Below, piece after piece: positions 35,992 through 47,213 of a DNA stretch of 64,000 nucleotides (its first letter is position 1; the number at the start of each line of letters is the position of its first letter). Made by a program: the position numbers and the translations under genes. The notes beneath the pieces are model-generated. The model saw only the letters and a program-made list of their open reading frames with translations, made no database searches and was not told where the DNA came from. The stretch comes from Karstenula rhodostoma CBS 690.94 (lineage: Eukaryota > Ascomycota > Dothideomycetes > Pleosporales > Didymosphaeriaceae): assembly GCA_010093485.1 (NCBI GenBank), contig MU001496.1, forward strand, positions 1,369,666 through 1,433,665, given 5' to 3'.

Positions 35992-37304
35992 TCAGGAAAT
36001 TTTCAACGGACACCCCAAATTCCCAAAGACGGGATTCAACTGCGCCAACACCCACGCCAACACATCCAGCGGCAAATCCGCCTCATTCCCCACCGTCCCC
36101 GGCACATTATCCGTCGCGATCTGATACAGCAAGCAGGCGAAATCCGCCGCCGTCGCATCACCAGGGATAGGCCCGTTCTCAATAACCCCAAACGTCGTAT
36201 TCAAAGCTACGAAGTTGCCCGCGCCGACGTTTCCGCCGATCAGCTTGGGCGCGTACGCGTACTGATAGATGACCTCCTCAGCGATCTCCACGATGCCGTA
36301 GGCGGTGCGGCGGTTGAACCAGTTGTCCGGGATGCGTTCGGGGACGTGGTCGTAGGTGCCTGCGGCGTTGGGCACGGCGCCGTAGAAGGTGGATACGACG
36401 TCGATGGTTGCGTCGCCCTCGGGACCGAAGACGGGGAAGACGTCGTAGATGAAGCTCGCTGAACCGTAGGGGAGGAGTACCTTGGGGCCGAAGTAGAAGG
36501 TTGGGTTCTTGGCGAGCGACTCGTCATACCGCTGGCTGCGGTATGCGGCGATGGTATCGCGGCCAAAGAGTCCGTTTGAGGTTTCATTAGCAACGCGGTA
36601 CATGTCAGCGAACATGTCGCCGTTGTTGAGGAAGTAGTCGCGCCGTGTGAGCGAGATGTCTCCTTCGAATTTGTTGTGGGCGTTGAGGCCGGGCTCCCGT
36701 CCTAGGGTGCCGGTAGGGTCGATGGAAGTACGCGAAGCGGCATCGCAGCCGATGCTGAGCTTTGTCGTGGCGACATCGCCGTCCAATGCAACGCCGCGGA
36801 CTGCGATGAAGACGGCGAGATCATAGGCCAGGTTGTAGAGATTTTGTTGCGCAGAGACGAGTTCCGCGAGGTTAGTAACACCATCATGGGACAAGAACTT
36901 TATGGAACGTTAGTACTAGTGTTCTGCATAAGGTCTGTGTACCGACATTATGATTGGCAGCTGTGTTCATATCAGGGCATGGTCCTCGAATGTCGTTGGG
37001 CCCAGGAGGTGTGAACTCATGAGTGGTATCGCCCGGGGCTGGTACTTGGATGCCGCCAATGCCTGTACCTGGAAGGCCATCGATGGAGCCGGTGTAAGGG
37101 AACCTCAGATCGAAAGGCGCAGCTCCAATGTGATCAGGGTTGAAGGGACATGTAGGGTCTAGACCTCTGGGGCGGCGATGCTGTTTCGCAACGTTCTCTG
37201 GATGTACGTGGATCGCGGACAGGTCAACTCCAGGGACATTGGCAATTCCAGGGCCATGCAGTGACCACTGATGCAAGGTAACAAATCAAAATAGAGCGAG
37301 CCAT
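35992..37304 (-). CDS. Haem-thiolate peroxidase (chloroperoxidase family), signal peptide out of frame
   Basis: The main parts are 35992-36897 and 36947-37246, joined by a 49-bp intron with a weak GTCGGT donor but a good ACTAAC branch site. The join restores ANHNFLSHDG, the Peroxidase_2 equivalent of ANHGYLPRNG. RGPCPDMNTAANH contains the PCP motif whose Cys is the axial haem ligand. Further on, EGDISLTRRDYF carries the Glu/His-region signature. Upstream, an ATG at 37304 starts a good signal peptide, MARSILICYLASVVTA, reading into AWPW. At 37247 one extra base puts it out of frame with IANVPGVDLS, which is what follows AWPW-type ends in the family. The reaction is H2O2-dependent halogenation or oxygenation, extracellular. 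Confidence 0.82.
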
Positions 37305-38019
37305 CCCGATGAGAGAGAAGTGAAGTGACTATACGGCGCAGTTCGTCAACTAGAGAAAGCAATTCCGTCACTTTTATTTCTGACCTCCTGGTGGATCTAT
37401 TTACAAATTGCATCATGGAACTGCGACTCTAATCTGAAAGTGTAAGTGAATAGCTTGTTATCTTCATGTCTAGACCATGGCTGGCGTATGCTGAATCGAA
37501 CAACATCTTAGCTTCCGTGGGTGAGGTGTGCCTACAGTCCGGTCAAGTGGCCTTCCAACAGTAGTATACATGATGCATCGGAGATATCAGCGATCGGTGT
37601 AACTACGCCAGATTCATGCACCCTGTAGAGAATGCGCACAAAACCGTAGCAGGGCTATAGTCCACGGAACGCCTATTAAAATCACAAGCAACCTCGATGA
37701 ATGTCCGTACGGCATTGGGTCAAGAGTTTGAGTACAGTAGGTTGCCCCAGGATAGTCAATACGTAGGCCGATTGCTTTCAGACGTATGAATTGGTACTGT
37801 AGGCTGCTATTCGTGGACCCAAAGGATCTGCAACAGTCCGGAGGGCGTTCAACAAGTTCGTCAATATCAGCGAAAAAACGTCTTTCCCAAAAGCAGGTCC
37901 TCGACTTTATCAACCCGAAACATCTCTCGCGAGTCCGGTCAAAGGGCTGACCCCTTCCCCAAACCCCATATCCACCTCACGACTCTACCAACCATACTCC
38001 CACTCACACTCCTATTCTC
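37305..38019. other. Intergenic, no gene recognised
   Basis: 715 bp. Confidence 0.45.
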
Positions 38020-39408
38020 CTAAGCCCCGCTCCCATTGTAAACCAGGATATTCGGACTCCCCTTAGGATCTTTCACCACCCCGGTAACCGCCAGCTTCAG
38101 CACCCTGCTAGTCACCTGATCCGGACTAACCAACCCCCCCTCAAACGCCCTCAGATAGCAAACCAGCCCCGCAACGAGCGGCGTCGACATGCTCGTTCCT
38201 GTTTTGGTAGCATTCCCCGTATCGCTGAGATGGCTTGCTGAGACTATATCGCGTCCGGGTGCGAAGACATCCATTTCTATATGACAGCACATATCAGTCT
38301 TCATCGCCATCACAAGTCACACGGCCGGGATACTTACCAGGCCCATAGTTGCTTCCATACACGTTTTCGATGATATCCACGCGGCCCCGATCCGGCTGCG
38401 TCATGCCGACGGTAAAGGCTTGAGGCAGGCGTGCAGGGGAAGTCGGGGCGATAGGCGAATTCTCGTTCCCGGCCGCAACGACAGAGAGGATGCCCGCGTC
38501 GTATGCAGCTTTTACTGCGTCGTCGATAAGCGTAGAGGTTGTCTGAGCGCCCAGCGACATGCTGAAGACGGAGGTGGAAGCGGCACGGCGTGAAAGGACG
38601 TCGGCGACGGCCCATTGGATGCCGGTTAGGGTGGCGCTTGTTGAGCCCTGTTGCACGGTGAGTTGTGGAGTCCGGTGAAGGGAGAAGAAAGTGGTGGGAA
38701 ACGCACGACCGCACCATCAAAGATTTTAACATCCACCACCGACGCTTTTTTCGCTACGCCGAATGTCTTCCCTACCACCGTGGCCGCACAGTGCGTCCCG
38801 TGACCGTCATCGTCTTTGCTTGCGCCACTGGCAGCTGTGGAATTGGTGACGCCGTTGATGCCGAAGCGAGCACGGCCTTCGAACTCGGTATGGGTCAGGC
38901 GGATTCCAGTGTCGAAGACGTATGCGGTCGTTCCCATTCCTGCGCTGGCATCGTATACGTAGTCTGTGGAATTACCCGCCTTGTGCGAGAGGTCACCCAG
39001 GCTCCAAATGCTGCGTGGCTGGGTCACGAGGGCGCGCGGTGCGAGGGGCGGGAAGTCGGTTTTCTCTAGGTATATGTATTCGTCCGGAACGACGGAGATG
39101 ACTTCTTCGAGATCTGAGATGTCGGTCGCGGCCTGTTCGTCAAAAGCGCCTAGATAGGCATTGAGACTGCCGATGCTGAAAGTGCGCTCGATTGGGCTAT
39201 CAGCGGCGCTGCGTCTAGCTAGGCGATGTACTGTCTCGTGGTGCGATGCCACGGAAACAGCGTTAATGTCGGATCGGAGTTGCACAAGATATTTCCCAGG
39301 TACGAATTTAGGCTTGTCTCGAGGACTGAGAGGTGTGGCGTTGATCGCTGCCGAGAAGAGAAAAACAGGTAGAAGCGACAGCATCTTCATCTTCATCATC
39401 ATCATCAA
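38020..39408 (-). CDS. Secreted subtilisin-like protease (S8A, proteinase K type)
   Basis: The structure is complement(join(38020..38276,38338..38647,38707..39408)), 422 aa. Introns are 61 and 59 bp. The start lies in a run of ATGs (MMMMMKMKM), and any of them would keep the signal peptide MLSLLPVFLFSAAINA. An inhibitor_I9 propeptide (PGKYLVQLRSD...VVPDEYIYLE) precedes the catalytic domain. The triad is visible: Asp in YVFDTGIRLTHTEF, His in DGHGTHCAATVVG and Ser in GTSMSTPLVAGL. The oxyanion Asn is in AAGNEN. These enzymes degrade proteins outside the cell and are common in saprotrophic and pathogenic fungi. Confidence 0.95.
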
Positions 39409-40025
39409 ATCTTAACGAAGACTACCTGAATACATTGCGCGGCCCAGGAGGGCTTCTTGTATATGTGTTTTACGTGGGGCGAATTTCGGCGGCAAGTCCT
39501 CGTTACGGAAGGTAATGATGGATTTCGACATCCAAGCACTTGGCATCATAGCTTTACCAGGGTCGCATTTATTCGTTATAATGCTTGAAACAACGGTATC
39601 CATCCTCCATAATCGAGTCGCAAAATGAGGTGACTTAGTCCTCGAGGTGTGTATTTGGAAGCAGCCTCAAGCCAATCGCAATGTTTCTGTTCTTTGGCAA
39701 GTCGGATGTCCTTTTCTCAGTCAGGTTTAAGCGGCTGCGTGTTACCGCAGAATCTTATGTATTTTTGTTATGCTAGGCCTAGTAGGGCAGGTTAGTACTG
39801 TAGGGTGGTTAGGCAGATTCATGTTTACATAGGGTAAACTCCTACCCATCGAGCGATCTACTTGTTGAGGAATCTGCGCACTTATGGAGGAACCTGCTAA
39901 TCACCCTATAGGACCAAACGTCTCTTTTGAGCCTAGTATAATAAAACATGAAACTATGCGATACTAAGTTCGGGATAGTACCGTCAACTTATCTTCGCTT
40001 ATTCCGGTCCCATGTCCCCTGCGCT
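39409..40025. other. Intergenic
   Basis: 617 bp. A CTAGGCCTAG palindrome near 39775 is the only structure seen. Confidence 0.4.
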
Positions 40026-42488
40026 CTATGCCTTCACAAGCTCCTCCACGCCCTCAACGGCCGGACTCGAACTGCCCGACTCCACACTCTTGCTCCCCTT
40101 GTCAGTCTTTCCCTGTATAATTGTCCACATCTGCGCAACACCACCATCGTAGAGCGGGTAAAAGATGGCAACGACCAACGTAAACCAAAGCCAGATCAAC
40201 GAGATTACAATCCACGCCTGAAACAAGCTCTTCGAAAACGTCATCTTCGCCCCATACATGGGAAGGGGCCACAAAAGGACGTGGCCAATGATGGTGAATA
40301 CCGCCCAAACCGCCGCCCACCGACTCATTCTCTTCATGTACGCTACCCTCTCGGGCGTGAAGTAGGCAGCACGCTCTCGGTCATCTTGTTCCTGTCTCCT
40401 CACAACTTCCTCGACGTCATCCACGCCGCTCACATGTTCCGCCCTCACGCGCTTGATGTTCGTCGCGAAATCCTCCCAGTCGAATTTCTCAGGCCACAGT
40501 AGGCTGATGACGACGGAGGTTGGGAGCGGGACGAACATGGCTGTGACACAACCGAAGAGGCAGGGCATTGTAGCGCCGGTGGAAGCAATGGTGACGGCAC
40601 CGAAGTAGGCGTATGCAGTACCGAGCCAGACAGAGAGACCGCAAGCCATGCCGAGGATTGGGGCGACTGTGGCCGCGAGCCGGGTTTGGCGTGACCAGAG
40701 GAGGGAGAGCAGGGTCGGGACACAACCTGGGTTGGTGAAGTTGCCGAGCATGTAGACGAGCCAAGTCTGTATGAAATTAGCAAGATGAATGGCAGACCTT
40801 GAGTTTGAGGGGATGGAAAGAGTACGAGGGCAATGAAGAAGAGTCAAGCACATACCATGTCGACACCACCTCGGTGGAATGCTGTCGCGATCGTGGAAAT
40901 GAAAATGGAGGTAATCACGACGCCAATGTGAGACCAGCGAATCAGGTCCTTGTCAGTTGCCTTCTTGTTGATGTAGGTGCCATAGATATCGAAGGAGAGA
41001 ATCGAACTAGTAGCGATCATCTGTGCCGAGGCGATAGAAGTGCAAGACTAGCCACTACATGAGCGGCTGCATTACTTTGGGGACGGGAAGATACTCACCA
41101 TGAAAATGACCAAAAGGAGTGCAGCCGCGCCACCTTTTCCAGCTACCGTTTGCGCTACATAAGGCAGCACCAGTCCAGCCCCAACTTCGGCTTCACTCAT
41201 TTGCTGGTGAACATTCAGTCATGTCGGGAGCATCGATTGCGATCAACTCACGTTTGGGTATGTCGGCCATGCCGGCGTATTTTCTAGTGCTAAGGCTGCG
41301 AGACCCGCGATAGTACCAAAGGCCCAGGGTATTGAGAATGAAGCAACGCCGCCTAGGATATAGCCGGGCACAGCGGCTGCGACGTCGGCCGAAAAGCCTT
41401 TTTGCCAAAAGCCCGTGTCCATGATGACTGCTCCAAAGTTTGAACTATACATGTTAGGATGGCCGCTGGGAGGCTGACATGTCGTGCAACATACACTACA
41501 TGCAAGATGCCGAAATACAAGCATTGGTTGCTTCGCATCGTCAAGTACGAGCCCTGGTAGTTTCCCTCCACAGGCTTGTCTTTACCAGCTTGAACAACAG
41601 CTTCGTAAAGCGCCCCGATAGAGCCGATCTCTTTGTATAGGATTATCTTGATGACAAGTCAGTGAATGCAGTCTTTTTGGGTAGGTCATCCACTTGCTTT
41701 AATGGTCATCCATACCAGGATGATCATGATAACGGTCGTATGTACATAATCGGTCAAGAACGTTGCTTTCAATCCGCCGAAGTAGGTGTAAATAGAAACA
41801 CCTAGCGGAAGCAAGTATGTGCTGGCCGTGGCATCCATACCCGTCAATGCTGTGATCGCAGTACTAGCCCCGAGCACCATACCTTAGGTTCCGTCAGCTT
41901 AGACTTACCAGGAGCTTGCCGTGCGAAAATGATGCACTCACTCGAGAAGATGAACGTATTGTTGAGTAAGCAGAGGAAGATCCAAAGAATATGAACCTTG
42001 TTTCCATATCTCACTCGGATGATCTCGAGCATTGTATGTGCATTCGGAGCTTTTCGTTTCGTTTCTATTGACAGAAAGGCCATGAGACAGATCATAGTAG
42101 ACGCTGATGCTCCCCACCAGACACCGAGCGCCAGACCGTATCGGTAAGTCAACAGAGAACCGGCGAGCAATGCGGTGCTGTAGAGCCACGACGCGATGAC
42201 TGCAGCAGATGTCAGGCCTGTGCCAACACTGCGACCGGCAACCATGAACCTGAACTGTGTCAGTTGATTACACTGGATGCCAAGGACAGTCATCGTACGT
42301 TTCGGTGGATTTGTTGTCCTCGTTGAAGGCGCGCTTTAGGGCGTTCGTCACCCACAACATGCCTTTCCAAATCAATATTATCGCAGTAGGTGTTCAGATA
42401 TCCACATACCTAAGGCAAAGGCGACACCGAGGCCAACGACAACTCCATATCCAGCACCCTGGGGTAGGGGGGCCTGAACAGTAGACAT
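40026..42488 (-). CDS. Urea/polyamine active transporter, DUR3-like
   Basis: Nine exons: complement(join(40026..40766,40856..41047,41099..41203,41252..41444,41495..41646,41716..41882,41942..42249,42299..42362,42410..42488)), 666 aa. Every junction keeps the frame. It is a sodium:solute symporter with about 15 membrane segments. Family-typical pieces are MVAGRSVGTGLTSAAVIASW, NAHTMLEIIRVRYG, TGMDATASTYLLPLGV, YFGGLKATFLTDYVHTT, a block near AGKGGAAALLLVIFM and SFDIYGTYINKKAT. The ends of several exons fall inside helices. DUR3 imports urea, and in yeast also polyamines, with protons at the plasma membrane. It is usually under nitrogen control. It is divergent from the NtaA-like gene. Confidence 0.9.
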
Positions 42489-43431
42489 TGTGACCTGATT
42501 GGAAGAATGCAAGGACGAAGGTGCACTGCACGAGTGCCACGAGAAAGATGCAACTGCAGAGGCGCGTTGATATACATTGATCGATCTGCGATTTTATTTC
42601 CGATGCAATTGCAACTCGGAGCTTGCTATGATGTGATCAGTTTGACAGGGTCCAGATCCTGTGAACATGATTCAGAAGAAAATGGTTGGGAGATGCCAGT
42701 GAGTCGGTTGACAATGGGGTGGGGTCCACAGTATGTGAGCCCATGCACCTTGTGTGGCTTGTCAATCCCAAAAAGGTACTTGCTGCCTCCGATAACTCGG
42801 TCGAGGTCGATTAGCAAGGATGTACCCCGCAGTATCAACCCAGAAAAACTATTTATCGGATCACTCAATCTGGTAACTCGAGGAGAGCCGACGTTCCACT
42901 ATGGGGTGTCGTCGGCCGGGGAAGTGTAATATCCACGGATGCAGTAATACCGTCCAAGTGGTTGCCCAGCATGTTGTCAAACCCACAGCGACCTATTTGT
43001 CTGTATCATCTCTATTCATTTCACTAATTCGCATCCGCACTCCGGACGATGAAGTTTTGGGTTCGGAAGTGATGTTCCGTAATCGGATGTCGTGCTTGCA
43101 AGCCAAGATGAGGTGCCAAACACCAAGCAGCTTCCCGAGATACAAGAGCAGAATGAGACCGGAGGACAGCGCCATGACAAGCGCAGATAGGCATCGTAGC
43201 AGATTGCGAGTATCGGAGTTGCGCGGTTACCGACGAATCAGTATGCGGATATCATCAACGCGATCCGGTACCGCTATGAGGTGCGCGCAGGTAAATGACT
43301 TGCATGAGTGGGACCTTGGGAGAGACTGGCCGCAGGTTATAAGCGCGGCGCAGCGCAGTGACTAATCGATGAGGTATTGCTTATATATGTGTAACGGCCG
43401 CATTCGTGGTGAAGGTTAAGTAGAGTCAATC
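42489..43431. promoter_or_regulatory. Divergent promoter region, transporter and monooxygenase
   Basis: 943 bp between two ATGs. Three HGATAR-type (AreA-like) sites were seen at 42790-42795, 42853-42858 and 43185-43190. That is about the number expected by chance, so nitrogen control is not shown. Confidence 0.4.
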
Positions 43432-44938
43432 ATGGGCGACGCCAGCGCACCACCGAAGAAATGGATCCTCAACGCGTTCACGATGAGCACGCCAGGCCAT
43501 CTTGCGTCGGGTAAAGAAACGCTGCTCCATCATGATCACGTCCTGACAGACTGCGCACAGGACTCTGGCGACATCCGCGCAATCGCACGTCGCAATACAC
43601 CGACATCGAGTACTGGACTGATCTTGCGAAGATACTGGAGGCGGGAAAGTTCCATGGTCTGTTCATCGCGGACGTCCTCGGGCATTATGGCGTTTATAAA
43701 GGCGCTGGGAACATTGATGCGGGCCTGCCTGGAGCGGCTCAGTTTCCCATAACGGACCCATTCCTTCCGATTGCTGCGATGGCGGCGGTCACGAAAAAGT
43801 TGTCGTTCGGCGTCACTGCAAGCACGACGTATGAGAACCCGTTCCTGCTTGCCAGACGGTTCGCAACGCTTGATCACTTGACAAAAGGTCGTGTAGCCTG
43901 GAACGCGGTCACGAGCCATCTTGAAAGCGCGGCTAGGAATGTCGGTCTAGAAACCCAAGTGCCTCATGACGAGCGGTACCAGATGGCAGACGAGTACCTG
44001 ACGGCAACGTATAAGCTGTGGGAAAGCTCATGGAGGGACGATGCAGTAGTGAAGGACGACAAGCAATACACTGTGCCCGGCCGCGTGCGATACGTGAACC
44101 ATGAAGGGTAGGCAGGCATGACTCGAGGCGAGCTTGAACAGTACTAATGCGTATAATCAGGAAATACTTCAAGACGGCGGGGCCACTCACCACTGAACCA
44201 TCAATCCAGCGAACGCCCTTCATCTTCCAGGCCGGTGCTAGCAGCGCAGGTAAAGCATTCGCAACCAAGCACGCTGAATGCATGTTCCTTGCAGGTATGG
44301 ATCCGCAGGCGGTACGCAAGTCTGTTGAGGATATCAAGCAGAAGGCTGCAGAGAGTGGGCGGGACCCCAACCACATCAAGACGATAGCAGGTATCTCGAT
44401 CATCGTCGACGAGACGGATGAAAAGGCACAGGCCAAGTACCAGGACTATCTTTCGTACGCTGACTTGGATGGTTCCCTGACGCTGTTCGGGGGCTGGACT
44501 GGCACTGATCTTTCCACGATCGGAGATGACGATGATTTGAAGTTCACAGGACCTGGTGCGATCCAGAGTCTGGTGTCGACTTGGTCAGCCACGATACCCG
44601 GCACCGACAATTTGAAGTGGACAAAGGCAAGAGTGGCGAGGGAACTGGCCATCGGAGGCCCGCACGCAAAGGCTATCGGGTCAGCCAAGACGGTCGCCGA
44701 CTTCCTGCAAAAGTGGCTCGACGAGTCTGGGGTTGACGGCTTCAACATATCGTATGCGATCAATCCTGGCGATTTTGAGGATATCATCCAGTACCTGCTG
44801 CCGGAGCTGCGCGCGAGAGGCTTGTTCTGGGATGACTACGAGGCAGCGACCACCAGAGAGAATTATCTGGGAGACGGCAAGGGACCGCGACTGAGGGACG
44901 ATCATCCAGGGTCGCAGTACAAATGGGCTGCGGAATGA
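43432..44938 (+). CDS. NtaA/SnaA/DszA-type flavin monooxygenase
   Basis: The structure is join(43432..43510,43561..44107,44161..44938), 467 aa. The introns (50 and 53 bp) join HLASG|LWRHPRNRTSQY and NHEG|KYFKTAGPL. It is a luciferase-like TIM barrel. KWILNAFTMSTPGHLASGLW, YWTDLAKILEAGKFHGLFIAD, GRVAWNAVTSHLESAARN and QRTPFIFQAGASSAGKAFA are the standard blocks of the nitrilotriacetate-monooxygenase group. These enzymes use FMNH2 supplied by a separate reductase to oxidise N- or S-containing organics. The adjacent transporter and FAD monooxygenase suggest one catabolic unit, but the substrate cannot be read from sequence. Confidence 0.92.
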
Positions 44939-45390
44939 AGCCGGCTCGGTTGGTAGACTTGAAATCAATGGCCCGTATGCGTCACGCGTCGCCCGCAGTT
45001 GTGAATGGTGCCACCCCGCCCGCGACGTGACGGATCTGCAACATGGCGGTTTCCAGATTGTCCAGCCAGGACGGTGCAACTCACGGTGGGCTCTCCGGGG
45101 AGGTTCAAGCAAGCGATGAGAACAGAGGAGGATGTCAGTACGAGTAGGAGCGAGCGAGGCTTCGGATCGGCGGTTGCTCCGGCCCAGCCAAGCGCGCCTT
45201 CCCACCCCACCTCTTACGATAGCAACCTCGCGCTCGCCCTTGCCCTCAGAGCGCGTCGCTGACAAACGAATTGCATCATGTTAACAATGTCGCAATTCTA
45301 AGCGCAGTGCATCTGTACAAAGGGTAGCCTGCCCTACGCTGCAAGGCTGCCCTCACACTGCCACCACGCAACGGCCCCCCATCCATAGCC
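44939..45390. other. Intergenic
   Basis: 452 bp, same-strand spacer. No gene seen. Confidence 0.4.
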
Positions 45391-46605
45391 ATGACCTTCA
45401 CCAAGCCGGTCCTCATCTCCGGCGGCGGCATTTCTTCGCTGCTGCTCGCCTCAACCCTGCGCCGCAGCAACATCCCCTTCATCGTATACGAGCGTGACAC
45501 ATCGCCCATCTTCCGAGCCCAGGGCTACCGGCTGCGCCTCTCGAATGAGGGCCTCGACGCCATTGAAAAGGCGCTGCCGCCCGAGAAATGGGAAAAGTTC
45601 TGGGCTACGTGCGGGAAGACTGGGGGCGTGGGCCTCGTCAGCATCGATCCCATCACTGGCGAGACGGTAGGCGACGGCGTCGACGCAGCCAGGCCCAGCA
45701 CAGCTCCGAAGGAGGTACTGTCGTCTCGCGACGGCAAGGTAGTTGGCATCAGCCGCGGCGACATGCGGAAGCTGTTCATGGAAGGCATAGAGGACTCGAT
45801 CCGCTGGGGCCACCACGTTCGGAGTTACGAGTTGACGGCCGATGGAGTGCGCGCCATCTTCGCCGACGGCTCCAAGTCTGAGGAGGGTTGCTTGCTGGTC
45901 GGCGGCGAAGGCATATATTCGTACATCGCGAAGCAGTTGTCTGGCGGCAAGCTCAAGGTATACGACCTCGGCTCCCGCGGTATCCATGGTCAGGCACCTA
46001 CGGCGGCTTTCAAAGGGCTGGGAGAGGGTGTTTTCCGCTTGGTGGATGAGAAGACGGTTCCTGGGCACAAGATCTTTCTAATCACAAACGTCCGCGCAGG
46101 AGATATGGACAACCCCAACGTCGAATTCGGCTGGACTTTGGGCGGCTCTCCTGGCGTCGTTAAAGCCCCCAACGACAACTACACCTTGGTTGGGAAGCCT
46201 GCTGCCGACATAGCCAAGTCGTTGACCGAGAACTGGCACCCTCGATTCAAACCGCTGTTCGAGCAGATGAACGAGACAGAGGCTGCTTTCTGGAAAATCA
46301 CTTGCTCTTCGCCAGATGGGGTGCCCGAGTGGCCCAACGAGCCCCGTGTCACCGTCATTGGGGATGCGGCGCATTCAATGACTCCCGCAGGTGGCATCGG
46401 TGCGAACACGGCGGTCAGAGACTCAGAACTGCTAGGCCGCCTATTAGCAGAAGCCGGCGAGTTCAAGGTCGGCATAACAGAGGCATACGAAAAGGAAATG
46501 AGGATATACGCAAGCGAAGCTGTCAAGACGAGTTTCAACCAGTCAGTTCAATCTCTCGGCACAAGAATTGACTTGAATGTCACTATCGAGCCGCGAGATG
46601 TATAA
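45391..46605 (+). CDS. FAD-dependent monooxygenase (PHBH fold)
   Basis: Intronless, 404 aa. The FAD-binding GxGxxS-type motif is near the N-terminus (VLISGGGISSLLLASTLRR, then a Glu in VYERD). The second FAD motif GDAAHSMTPAGGIGANTAVRD lies at about residue 328. The intermediate DG-type region is degenerate. There is no signal peptide or membrane anchor, so it is probably cytosolic. The family hydroxylates aromatic or polycyclic substrates with NAD(P)H and is frequent in secondary-metabolite or catabolic clusters. It lies just downstream of the NtaA-like gene on the same strand, which supports joint action. Confidence 0.92.
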   Translation: MTFTKPVLISGGGISSLLLASTLRRSNIPFIVYERDTSPIFRAQGYRLRLSNEGLDAIEKALPPEKWEKFWATCGKTGGVGLVSIDPITGETVGDGVDAARPSTAPKEVLSSRDGKVVGISRGDMRKLFMEGIEDSIRWGHHVRSYELTADGVRAIFADGSKSEEGCLLVGGEGIYSYIAKQLSGGKLKVYDLGSRGIHGQAPTAAFKGLGEGVFRLVDEKTVPGHKIFLITNVRAGDMDNPNVEFGWTLGGSPGVVKAPNDNYTLVGKPAADIAKSLTENWHPRFKPLFEQMNETEAAFWKITCSSPDGVPEWPNEPRVTVIGDAAHSMTPAGGIGANTAVRDSELLGRLLAEAGEFKVGITEAYEKEMRIYASEAVKTSFNQSVQSLGTRIDLNVTIEPRDV

Positions 46606-46813
46606 AGACGACGTCTCGCTACCTTGACACCTTCAACAATACAATTTACTGTCTACTGTTATTGCGATTCCACTTCTTCGTTGATCTTTTTTCTATCCGA
46701 AACAAGAATCCTGAAAAACGCCCGAAGAAGGTGCTAACTGTCTCCTGCTCAGCAATGCGAACATTCGCAACCCATTGCTCCTACACTAAGTGGCCGTGAC
46801 TCATTCTTCTCTA

Positions 46814-47213
46814 TCAACCCTCGATCTGCTGGCACAGTGCCCAAGTCGGTTTCTCTTCTTCCATGAAACGACTTTCCTCAAGCTTTGGGCCTCTGTGCAG
46901 CACGAGATCGCCCTGTCCTTTACAGGCATCTTCATCACTGCGACGTGTCAGCAACACAAACGAGCGGGACTGGTTCCGCATACCGGAAGAAGGCGCATCC
47001 GCATCCCTCTCGATCGATCCGGTAGATGAGTGCTGTCTCGTTTTCCCAGATGGACTCACAGCGGCCATGCGTCTGTAGACCTACTGACCACCATGCGTCT
47101 TCTTCCATGCGAACATAGCCGCACAAGGGAGTGTTATCGGGAGGGGGTGCGTCGCCGATCGGGGCCGCAAATGCAACACACACAGCCATGGCAAGTGGAA
47201 CGAAGAGCCTCAT
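46814..47213 (-). CDS. Six-cysteine small secreted protein, member 2
   Basis: The structure is complement(join(46814..46937,46984..47213)), 117 aa, with a 45-bp intron (GTATGC...CAG). Signal peptide MRLFVPLAMAVCVAFA. The mature part has six Cys: LCG, RC, GCGC, AC and LC. Its IYRIDREGCGCAFFR block parallels LYRDPNCDCTFYK of the gene at 35070, and the intron is in the same phase and place. Outside those blocks the two have diverged strongly, as expected for fast-evolving secreted proteins. The longer upstream frame (to 47375) is not used because it lacks a signal peptide at its start. Confidence 0.82.

Noticed and set aside
42489..43431. AreA GATA sites as proof of nitrogen control
   Set aside because: Three HGATAR sites in 943 bp is about the chance number.
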